From the NCBI GenBank assembly GCA_946803715.1, contig CAMPET010000004.1:134732-196655 (forward strand): DNA of 61,924 nt, written 5' to 3'. The notes under the pieces are model-generated. The model was given only the letters and a program-made list of their open reading frames with translations. It searched no databases and was not told where the DNA came from. Origin of the DNA: Beroe ovata (taxonomy: Eukaryota > Ctenophora > Nuda > Beroida > Beroidae). Below, piece by piece: positions 42,097 to 52,278 of this stretch (positions are counted from its first letter, which is position 1; each line of letters begins with the position of its first letter). The position numbers and the translations under genes are program-made.

Positions 42097-45080
42097 TGAA
42101 TGGGAATGTAGTTTGTTGAGAAGTTGTTGAACGGTTTACTCAAGTATCTACTCAAGTATCTACTGTACTGTTTACTCAATGGAGCATCGAACATTTGATC
42201 AGTCTATAGTCATCAAAGCATTCACCACACCATGTCCAATTACTCCCAAATACTGACGTTGTTGTCAGGACGTCAGAACATGGCTCTAGAGAGCTTGCTG
42301 CGCGACCAATATATGATACCTCTAAATAATACACCTCTCTGAGACCACTCCAATACACCTCTAGCTATACACGGGGAATTAGAGAGTGAGAGCACATCTC
42401 TGTCATGAGCCGCACTCACTCAATGCCGGATGCTCTCAGTGAGAGGGGAGAGGGATGTGTGTATTTACCAGATTTACAGGAGACGTTTGAATGATGGGTT
42501 AGAGCTTTTCTCGGGCCAGTTATTGCAGTCGTTTTCCCTTGAATTCTATTTGCGACGCGGAAGTTTATTTAAACTACGGTTAAATTCGCTTATCATACTC
42601 AACTATCATAGCATAGAACTCGATGTTCAGTGTGTCAGATCATTGTCACTCAGTTTATAACGTTCACACTCGCGTTATCTCACACACACGCACACACACA
42701 AACAAAGACACACACACACATAAACTCAGTACACACGGTCTCATTTTGTGTCACATTCCCTCGACCCTCTATCTCACACACATGTGACACGTTACTAAGT
42801 TACACGTATGGTGCACGTGACATTTTGATACACGAGGTGACATATTTCCATACATCAAATCCTTTCAACACTTCATCGTAATATTTAAAATGAGACACGT
42901 CGTTTTGAACTGAGACTCACAGCCCCCNACACACACACACACACACACACAAGAGAGGAGGGGGGCAGCTCACAGCTCTCGCCTCTCTAGCATACACACC
43001 ACTGTATAACAATCATTTCCTGCCCCTGGACTGAACAAGACCCATTAGCATTACAAATCCCGCCCCCAATTCCACCACTCCAATCCGTACTGCTGTGATA
43101 GTCTCTATGCACTATGTACATTGTAATGGAACTCTCTATGAGAGCACATTGTACAGAATTATCCCCCCCCCTTGTTCTGAATTAGCTCCCACTCTCCCAC
43201 CTTCAACTCCCACCTTAATATTATTGTGACAATTTCTCCTGGGTATTTCCCTCTCTCACACACTTGGAATGACAAATTCCTCATACTTAGCTCTCCTCAT
43301 AGCTCTCCTCATACATAGCTCTCAGCTATTATGATAGGCAGACCATCGCTCGTAACCAGTTAAACATCTTATAGCTTCTCCGACATGTTATGATCAATGG
43401 CATCTATAGAACCTAATAATATGAGAAACGTGTCTCATATGTACTGTATTTTAAAACCCCCAGTTATGCCTCTCTTTGCGACACTTCTCAATATTATACC
43501 TTTCCATGTGAATTGATCCACTTTGTAAGTGTGTAACGTAGTAGTACTTTGCCAGGATATGTTTCTGCCCTTATACCTAATGACTCATTTTCAGACGACA
43601 CACCTGTTTCATTCCTTTCTTTTCTCCGAAACAATTTGTTATTTGGGATCATGCTCTTTGAGCCCATTTGTCGAGTGACACTCCGTTTTCCGACATACCG
43701 TTGGCCGCCAAATGACATGGCATTTGAATTCGTCAGATTCAATTCAATATGTGTGTGTGTGGGTATATGTCTTTCCCTGCGCACTATGACTGAGTTTGTG
43801 TCGTGTGTGTGAGAGAGGGGGTTATTGGTCAGATAGATAGTTAATCAATGTGATGACACGATATCTCTCCTTATGCTATGTGATTTTGTCGGGATATATA
43901 ATAACTTGTTCTTTTTTGTGAATGTACGATGACTGCTACTAGCCTCAGAGCATACGAATTATAAACTTGTTTAAAATCAATTATCATAACCCTCTAGGAG
44001 AGAGAGAAGGAAATAGTTCAAAATGAGGTAAGTTTACACACGAAAAACGTGGTATTTTTCGTTCCCATCGTAAGCAGCTGATATTTAGTACACTTTTACA
44101 TTCACTTTTCTTTGACTTCTCGAGATATTGAAGTATTTCTCAAAAATTTGAAAGCACTGCTGTTGTTGCGTGTGTAATATATAAAACACTGAAACTGAAA
44201 TTGGAGTAGCGGAATATTATGTGTTTATCATGTGATCCCGCTTCAATTGGAATACATTGTAAGCAGCAGACATCACAAAGCTTGGCCTAAGTTTGTAGCC
44301 AGAGTTCGTGGACAGAATGGGTAATGGTGTGGGATCATTTAATGATGGTCATTAATTAACCTTGTTAATTAAATTCCGCAGACAATGTGGTTCCATATAG
44401 CTGAAACTTCTGATCAAAAAGGTAGTAAACAACAGTTAATTCAATCTGTTGCTTGGTCTCTACTATAATAATGAATACTGGATGGTAGCTCTATACACTG
44501 TCTGTGTTTGTGTATGTATGTGCGTGTGTGTTAGTGTTTGTATAATGTATGTGCGTGTGTTTGTGTATGATAACCTTACACACGCAATATAACCCCCACT
44601 TAGAGTAGATTAATGTGCTACATTCTCTGACTGCTTGTTATTATAACGTCACGTAAGGTGTTTTGTCTGTTCGTTGGACTATGATCGCTGTACATTGTTC
44701 ATGTACTGTTCATTGGGGACCCAATAGATACCTCGATTCACAATATGCTGCTAAGCTGAGGAAAATTGGTACTACTGCGTTTTCATCTGTTCACTGTAAT
44801 TTATTTTCCAAGAAAGCGTAATGGATGTATGTGAGATTATTCCAGTTATTCATTTCAAATAAAAGAAGTTATGTGCGCTTCTTTATGGAACGCGCGAATG
44901 TTCATAAAACTCTTCCTGCGCGCCGAATTCAAAGTTAGTGCGCGCGCGCGGTTTGAAATTTGCGAGGGAAACTGTATTTCATTCGAAGTGAAGCCCGCGC
45001 CATTTCCACTTTTTAGTCCCACTTGCCACTGTTCCCCACAAATTTATGCCACAAATTAATGCCAAGATTATTTCAGAGTG
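39852..45080. other. Long stretch without a recognisable gene
   Basis: It contains (CA/TG)n tracts at about 41015-41035, 41341-41358, 42060-42093, 42683-42720 and 42929-42951, a duplicated 320-bp block around the N at 41340, another N at 42928, a GA run near 40319 and a GCGCGC patch at 44915-44955 just before the Jupiter-like gene. No frame shows recognisable protein sequence. Confidence 0.5.
41018..41660. repeat. 320-bp block present twice around N (41340)
   Basis: 41018-41339 and 41341-41660 are near-identical (TG tract, then GTTATTTGTGCCATGCTCTG through TTAATGACAGCAACTA), with scattered substitutions and 5-9 bp indels. Probably two alleles. Confidence 0.8.
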
Positions 45081-45980
45081 ATGGCGCCACCCGGGGGAAA
45101 GTCTAGCATAAGTTTTGGCGGGCCTCCTGAGCCACAAAAACCCGCACCTCAACCAGTGGTTTCCGAGCCCGCGGCCGCAGCCCCCGAACCTGCTCCACCT
45201 GCCAACAACGTTAACACTACCGACACTTCCCAGGCTGCGGGAGGCAGGGTACAGCAGGTTTGAAACCTCGGCTAATTGATGTCATCTCTCCCTTAAATTG
45301 CTGTGTTTCAAGTATCTGAATTCTTGCCTGGCGATGCCAATCTTAGCGAAGACGGGACAACTAAATTCTTTCGATAGGCAACTAAATTCTTTCAACTCAA
45401 TCCTGTATTTCAGGTTGACANTTGCGGCGCGGCTTGTCACAAGTCCCGAAAAACATCTCCTGGTGCGCGTTTTTCTGGAACGCGCGGTCGTTCGTAACAC
45501 TCTTACTGCGCGCTGAATTCGTAGTTAGTGCGCGCGATTTAAAATTTGCGAGGGAAACTGTATTTCATTCGAAGTGAAGCCCGCGCCATTTTCCCACTTG
45601 CCACTGTTCCGCACAACTTTTAATGCCAAGTTTATTTCAGAGTGATGGCGCCACCCGGGGGAAAGTCTAGCATTAGTTTTGGCGGGCCTCCTGAGCCACA
45701 AAAACCCGCACCTCAACCAGTGGTCTCCGAGCCCGCGGCTGCAGCCCCCGAACCTGCTCCACCTGCCAACAACGTCAACACTGCTGACACTTCCCAGGCT
45801 GCGGGAGGCAGGGTACAGCAGGTTTGAAACCTCGGCTAATTGATATCATCTCTCCCTTAAATTGCTGTGTTTCAAGTATCTGAAATCTTGCCTGACGATG
45901 CTAAGCCAGCCTTAGCGAAGACGGGACTAACATCGATAGGCAACGTAATTCTTTCAACTCAATCCTGTATTTCAGGTTGA
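44868..45980. repeat. ~0.5-kb block present twice around N (45421)
   Basis: The promoter-like GCGC region, first coding exon and following intron of the Jupiter-like gene appear at about 44868-45420 and again at about 45460-45980, about 95% alike by eye. The left copy stops inside the next exon (GTTGACA then N). Confidence 0.8.
45081..45257 (+). pseudogene. Second (allelic) copy of Jupiter-like exon 1
   Basis: Encodes the same 59 residues as 45645-45821 with one Thr/Ala difference near residue 47. Its downstream exon is cut by the N at 45421 after GTTGACA. It is probably the other haplotype, not a true pseudogene. Confidence 0.6.
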
Positions 45981-46125
45981 CAGATTTGAGAAAGAACATC
46001 ACATTTCAACCTGTCAGATGGAACGGAACAAGTCAAATGTGTTTGCATCCGATACTGAAACACGTCGACAAGCCGTCAAAATCCACAAGCCACCCGGTGG
46101 TGCTTCATCCATTTCATTTGGATAA
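45645..46125 (+). CDS. Jupiter/JPT (HN1)-like microtubule-associated protein
   Basis: Exons 45645-45821 and 45976-46125 give 108 aa. The protein begins MAPPGGKSSISFGGP and ends HKPPGGASSISFG-stop. The P-P-G-G-x-S-S-I/L motif is the hallmark of Jupiter microtubule-associated homologues (JPT1/HN1, JPT2/HN1L, Drosophila Jupiter), where copies occur at both ends of a short disordered chain. A K-S-N-V-F segment resembles their N-I-F-G motif. Between them lies a Pro/Ala-rich linker (residues 15-45). Microtubule binding is known for fly Jupiter; JPT2 also acts in NAADP signalling. A TTTCAG acceptor lies 4 nt before the ATG, and AATAAA is at 46379-46384. It is shorter than vertebrate JPT1 (154 aa). 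Confidence 0.75.
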
Positions 46126-48771
46126 ATTCCAAGTGGGAAGTGAGAGAGTGCGTGATTGCACCGTCAGTTTGGTGCAGAGACACTCTGGGTATGTGTGTGT
46201 TTGACACATTCCCTTTCTATAACAGGGGCCATTCATATGGACTCCATTCATAAAGAAACCCGGTATGAGTAGACAATAGATCTGAGGTAAATAGTCTTCT
46301 CTGTTATTTGCAACCACCAAACCCCCTCCTAACATCTCATAGGATCGTTCACTATGTGTGAAGTATTTGTGGGTCATGAATAAAAAACGATATAAGCACA
46401 GTGAAGTTTTTGTTCATACCATTATGGATTTAGTTCATGTATGGCCCCTGTCATTGTGTGCTGAACTGTTTTTAATCACAATTATAGCTAGTTAACATGA
46501 ATAGCATGGCTTCATTGTCGAGGGGGTTGACATGACCATTTATTACCAATATTCTTGCTGTTGAAAATTTCTCTATTTTTCGTCCAGATCTGCGAGCTGA
46601 CTATAATATTTCAGTGTGACGAACTTTAATTGAATTACATTTTTCAAGCTGACCAAATGAAACACCAATGTCAAATGTTCTTGATTGTAATTATCAATCG
46701 GATATATTACAACTTCCCGTGTTTAAAAAACGTTACATTATATTCCAGTTTTAAATTTAGTACTAAATAGTTCAACATCTTGTTTCACTTTGNGTGCATA
46801 TGAAGAGGTCCACCCTAAATTGAGTCCAGTGCCCTAGAGTCCCGCGCCGCAAAGTCCGGACCCAGCAGCAGCTCACCAGGGGCCAGAGAGTTAGATGTGG
46901 TCAGTGGGTAACATAGTTTCAAATGATCGAGTAGCAGTTTCTAAGAGGCAGGACACTGTGAAACATGACTAACCTAACACTGGTTTGGAAATATAATTAT
47001 AGTTAGATATACCCAAAATATCTTGAGCCTCCCCAGCCTATAGCCAACAACAAGGGTAGCTAGGCTATTATCAGTCCATGATATGCGCATTGCTCACTTT
47101 CTTGGCTACAGAAATCACTATCACAGCACACCTCACAAGAAATAAGTTGATAGGAGAATGAAATAGCCAATTTCATGACATCCCTAACATGACATCACTA
47201 CCTACGACATACCCCTCACTAAAAGTACTAGAAAATGTTCCTTGTATGAATTGCTACAACTTTCTCTCTTACTATCATCAACCTTGATGCTTGTGGGCGA
47301 TTCTGGAAGGCAAAAGAGAAAAAATGGCCATCCGGCCATCGGCCATCTGGCCGAAATCGGGATTTTTTTAGGCAAATGGCCGCTGGTAGTTGGACCCCCC
47401 CTGCTTACAATTGCTAACAATTGCGCGTCTATTTTTCCTTCCATCCGCCTTTTTTTCCATGTGTACACATAAGCGTTACACGCACGTCCCACGCATTCGC
47501 AATCACACACTGACAGTGACACACGACATACGCAATTATATTTCGATGGGTGCCACTACCAATGAAAGCATCTTTACCAATAACATGAAAGCATTTGTGT
47601 GTTAAAATTAGTTTTACATAATTTAATTATACATAACAGGACGTGTAAAAAAAGTGGACAAAAGTAAACGTCCATATCTCATTCTCAGCTTCTGTTCGAA
47701 GTTTTCGGATGAAATTTACTAGAAAACCCGCAAAGTGCAAATTGACCCAATTGAAACGATTTACGAAAGTCAGACAACCGGGCAAGCACCATTTTCTGTG
47801 CTAATTCGATTTCGAAGAAATGGGCGAATTGTGAGTAAGTGTTCCTTCATAAAATCATTGTTTCAAATAATTGCGTTGGATTGTGATCACAGGTCATGTT
47901 TAGCTTCCGTTCTAAAGTAACGTCTTGTTGTCGTTTCCAATGGGTAGTGCATCAGTGTATCACGTCCACTCGGCGGGTTTTCTATGGTACATAAATGCGT
48001 ATATCTCAGCCGTTCTTTGAGCAATCTCGTTAAGGCTCAGAATCAGAAAAACTACATTTTTTGAGCTAGAGACTTCAATTATTTTTTGCAAAAACTTATC
48101 ACCTCCAAATTTCATCCAGAAACTTCGAACTGAAGCAGAGATGTGGACCCTAACAGTTTACTTTCGTCCACTATTTATAGTTGAACTAGTTCTCATTATT
48201 ACTAACGTCTAACATATCTTTCATACTTATAGTTATTCGGATCTAAATTCGGATCTAAATTCTTCCACCTTTTCTCGTGCCACAGTGGGCGGGAACGTGA
48301 GCGCAATTCTTGTTAAAATTCTATTGATGGAAATCGACAAATCATCAAATATTCACTTTCACATTTCAGACACTGAGTCTTTCTCATTTCTCACTGAGTC
48401 ATTGAACATTGCGCCTAAACGTGAATTCGTCATGACCCTTCGAAAGTTCGAATAATTGTTAGAAATTAAAACGTCACAAAAGTACCTCCATGATTGATTA
48501 CCCGCAGTGCACTCCCACTCCCATATTACTATTACTATTTGATTCACCTAAATTCCGTGTGTGTGTGCGTGTGTGTGTGTGTGTGTGCTCCACAACTCTG
48601 ATTATCAATACCATTATCAAGATCATGATTATGCATTTCAAATTTTGCTGTATGGAGTTCATTGCATTTTTTCCTATTCTAGTTTAAGTTCAACAGTTTA
48701 GCCACATCCGTTTGTGACAACCTAATAGCTAAAGTAGCAGATAAAACGTTCCCTCTCCCATCTTAACACAG
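46126..48771. other. Intergenic with a long-TIR element
   Basis: No gene seen. It holds an N at 46793, a GGCCATCCGGCC-type palindromic patch at 47325-47385, and the inverted-repeat element at 47650-48176. A (TG)n tract lies at 48558-48588. Confidence 0.5.
47650..48176. mobile_element. Non-autonomous DNA element with ~70-bp inverted ends
   Basis: 47650-47717 (AAAGTGGACAAAAGTAAAC...TTCGAAGTTTTCGGATGAAATTT) and 48107-48176 are reverse complements with scattered mismatches. The interior includes segments shared with other repeats: about 47735-47850 matches 56330-56450, and about 47885-47985 matches 36310-36400. It has no coding capacity. Confidence 0.65.
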
Positions 48772-50472
48772 ATGGACATCAGCTCAGTGGAGATACCAAA
48801 CCTTGACATCAATGACATTGCCGACTATTTGGGATGGAGCAACGCTGTATTCATCACGATTGCAGCTATTGACGCTTTTTTCATCGCAATAGGTGAGTAG
48901 AAAATCCTGCACATGCAACATTCCCATAGGGGCATAGGAATCAGCTCCCAGACAACACCTAACAGCAAACCTACAGGTCTCCATGGGAACATGTCAATTC
49001 TCGCGAGAAAGTACATCCTAACCAAGACTGACGATCCGCTCATCAAGAGTCTGGGAGCAGCAGAACTCCTCGTAGTTGTCGTTAGAATAACACCTGTCTT
49101 CATCACAGCACTCAGCAGGTTACCCTCCCACAGTCACTATTACTACCATTCACATTCAGTCACTAATGAATTTTGATCCCTTAATTGGTACAACAGGTAA
49201 CCCAGCGCAGTTTGCTCACACAGTATAACTGTGAGACACAGTATAACTCCCACTCATACTTCTACTTACAATGGGACTAATTACAATGTCTCATGTGACT
49301 AATTACAATGTCTCATTCTCTGCCTGATTTGAATGAGGTACTACCCAGTACCCAATTGGTAGTAGCATTGAGCAGACCTGTTCCAAACCACTACCAGTTC
49401 GAGTACAGTGTGTTACACCGTATAATATATTCCACCTCAGGAAGTGGGTTTTGGGCAAAGTGGCCTGTGTCATTCTGGCAAGTGCCTCGCTCATTCCACA
49501 CATGATTGAATTGGCGGTCATCACAGTGATGCCCATGCAACGACTGTACGTCCTTCGCTTCCCCCTGAGAAGCATAGTCGATGCCTCTAAAAGGAGGAAA
49601 ATGGGCATAACATACTCTGTGGTGTTGTGGATCACTATGATTCTTCTAGGGATAGGTAATGATTAATGAAATATTGTCGGGAAGCAGTCACATGGTTATG
49701 GGAGTTGACAGCCATCAACTTCAAGAGAGAGGGATAATCAAATCTTGATTACATAATACATGTGACCAGTCACATTTCAAATATGACAGAAATAGGAGGA
49801 CATGAACTATCAACACAATTCTTGACATTCCTCCATAAATATCTCGCTATCTCAGGCAGTGGTTACCGACAGGGATCCAACGTAGCGTTTTCACCAGTCA
49901 GATTATCCTGTCAACCGCGATGGTTCAGGGGAAACCAACATCACACCGGGTCTATTGTAACCAAGGCACTGATCCTGGTTCTATTCCAAGTGGCTCCTCT
50001 CCTCCTTACAGTGGCTGCCAACATCAGTGTTCTCATCATTTGTTCTCGGACAGCAAACCCAGTTACCGGCAAATCTCATCTCCGCAAGAAATCGGTCATC
50101 ACGATACTAGCGGTGACTACTGCGTTCGTGTTGTCGAGTTTACCTGGTGCCGTTCTCATGGTGTTAACCCTGATGTTACCACCCCAGCAACTTATCACCA
50201 AGAGTATCAGTAGGACAGGAGCAACTGTTTCCATTCATCTCTCCTTCATCAATGTTGTCAGTCATTTCTTTATCTATCAGACAGTGAATAAGAACAGAGA
50301 AAAGGACAGGAGGAGGGATATTCCACTATCGCAGAGCCACACTAAACAAGGTCTCCACGTGGAGGGTGGTTGTACCAGGGCTACCACCCCCTGTGATGAG
50401 GTTGCTAGGGAAACGGCACATCTAGACGTGGTTTTTTCAAACCTGGCAGTTAACGAGCACATTAATGGATAA
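48772..50472 (+). CDS. Rhodopsin-like (class A) G-protein-coupled receptor
   Basis: Exons 48772-48892, 48977-49118, 49441-49655 and 49856-50472 give 364 aa in one frame. Class A features, by helix: helix 1 has HGNMSILAR (the G-N motif); helix 2 SLGAAELLVVVVRI (the L-A-x-x-D position is Glu); helix 3 begins WVLGKVAC with the conserved Cys and ends MQRLYVLRFPL, a degenerate DRY-x(5)-PL with Arg kept; helix 4 has WITMILLGIG. A Cys lies in the second extracellular loop. Helix 5 is ALILVLFQVAPLLLTV, helix 6 follows KKSVITILAVTTAFVLSSLPG with the Pro kept, and helix 7 is LSFINVVSHFFIYQTVNK, with S-H-F-F-I-Y in place of NPxxY. Ligand unknown. A peptide-type receptor is a guess. CACAG acceptor directly abuts the ATG. 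Confidence 0.8.
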
Positions 50473-50703
50473 TAGCTGAAATCCTGCACGAACAATCATC
50501 GCATGATCACTGTTTTAGTTGTGTATTGATGTGAATGTTTGTTGCTGATAAAGTTGTGTCATACTGCTACAAATATCAAAAAATTACAGTGTTCACTGAT
50601 CATGTTATTGTACAACTAAAAACAGGCTATGATGAGTGCAAAACAGAATATCCTGACATACCTCTGACTTCGAATTGACCATATCAAATGTACAAAGATG
50701 ATC

Positions 50704-51537
50704 TCACTTTTTCAGGAAGTTATTCAAATCTGCCTTAGTCCTTTGTTTACTGAAAATCCCACTTTTGATCCTATCCTCAACGCTTGTATTACTAGCAGAA
50801 TAACTGTCTATTTTGAACTTCTGCAAGAACTCCGCCTTACCCTCGCGATTCTGTGACGTATCGTTCACCTCAGCAGCTCTCCTCCTCTTGTACTTGTCCC
50901 TTCGCTCGGTGTCCCTACTGGAGGCGTTCTCCAACATCTCCGCTCTCTTCTTCTCCAATTCCTCCGCAGTCATCTTCTTGCTGACACCACTGCCACCTCT
51001 GGAGTGAGGGTGGGAAGGAGCTACTCTGGAAGTCGGTCTCGGCCCACCGGAACTGCATGTCTTCGGAGGTGACCGAGAAGTCCGATCATGCCGCCTCTCC
51101 GAAGTTGAGTGTCGTCGATCTCTAGTCTCCTTCCCACGCGGTGATTTTCTGCATTCCTCCTTCACATCCCCTGAACTACGACTCCTCTTACGCTTCTTTT
51201 TCTTTTTCTTCATGTCTTTCTTCAGCTCCTTTGCCAATAAATCCTTGATTTTCTGAACTTTCAAGGGATTGTTTTTTAAATCAACATGCGCGCTGCGTTT
51301 TTGTTTCTCGATGATGAACATTGGGTCTTCGCGAGCCTTGGCGAATGCGTCCTTTGTTCTCCACATCTCTGCCCTCGCTCCAATATCACCGTCACTTGGC
51401 ATCTCGCCGGACAACCAGTCTACCGTGGTCTCTTGGGTGGGGTCGATAGCGTCATCAATCCGCCTACCGAGGAGGTAGGACTCGGGGTCTGGCTTGCTGT
51501 CTCCCTTGTACATCCATTCTGTATGTTTCTCAGACAT
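50704..51537 (-). CDS. CWC25: Spliceosome-associated protein CWC25 homologue, N terminus missing
   Basis: A 277-aa single frame; human CWC25 is about 425 aa. Conserved pieces in order: a WMYKG-x(9)-YLLGR-x-IDDAI block, AREDPMFIIEKQKR, the NNPLKVQKIKDLL helix, a Lys-rich then Arg/Ser-rich region, MTAEELEKKRAEMLENA, and a C-terminal TSVEDRIKSGIFSKQR. CWC25 joins the spliceosome for the first transesterification step, next to the branch site. The N-terminal CIR domain (K-S-W-H-P-x-T) expected before WMYKG was not found in frame or in the next kilobase upstream. A TAACAG acceptor lies 17 nt before the ATG, so an upstream exon may exist elsewhere, or the protein is shortened. Confidence 0.8.
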   Translation of the reverse strand: MSEKHTEWMYKGDSKPDPESYLLGRRIDDAIDPTQETTVDWLSGEMPSDGDIGARAEMWRTKDAFAKAREDPMFIIEKQKRSAHVDLKNNPLKVQKIKDLLAKELKKDMKKKKKKRKRSRSSGDVKEECRKSPRGKETRDRRHSTSERRHDRTSRSPPKTCSSGGPRPTSRVAPSHPHSRGGSGVSKKMTAEELEKKRAEMLENASSRDTERRDKYKRRRAAEVNDTSQNREGKAEFLQKFKIDSYSASNTSVEDRIKSGIFSKQRTKADLNNFLKK

Positions 51538-52278
51538 GACTATTGTGTGAACAGCTGTTAGATGGGCATGATAGATCTAAGACATATCTCATGAATCTAT
51601 GAAGCGCTAGATATCGAGGAATTTAATGAGTTAAGAGGGGTTTCAAATGAAACACATGTCTGATTAAAATATAGTATCAATAAAAGAGGGTTCAACAAAA
51701 TATACTACAGCAAAATATAATAATTTATTTTCCGTTTGACCCTCAGATTTGCATATATTCGTTGACCGGATGTTATATAACGGTTACTGATGTTCAAAAT
51801 GACACTTCATCAATAGGAAAAGCGAGTCAATCATAAGTGCTTGTAAAAATTCTTCGCCATTAACACCCTTGTGAAAAACAGGACCCTTCTTTGGGAAGCA
51901 TAATCGGGAGAGTGGGTAACAGAAGAGACATGTCTTGTGAAAATAATTAATATTTTTCACAATACAACCACATTAATAGCCGTATCCAAGACATACTTAT
52001 CCGTCGCCAGATGAGTGAAATTTATGTCAAATGCTCCTTAAGTGAGAAAATTGATAAAAAATGGAGAGGCTCAATGTCCATAAATCAAATTTAAAAACAT
52101 CTACTCCTCCCAATGGAATGCAAGTGACTGTGAAAAGTTGACAGTAGAACAAGCAAATGGTCCTATGCCTAAAAATGGTAATTACAGCGAGTCAAAATTT
52201 TTACTGAACAAATACGGAAATTGGAAGTCAGATATTATAAACGAAATTGTTCTCTGAGACGGAATTTTTCGGCAAGTT
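51538..52278. other. Intergenic between CWC25 and SET (same strand)
   Basis: AT-rich. No exon encoding the missing CWC25 N terminus was recognised. Confidence 0.45.
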
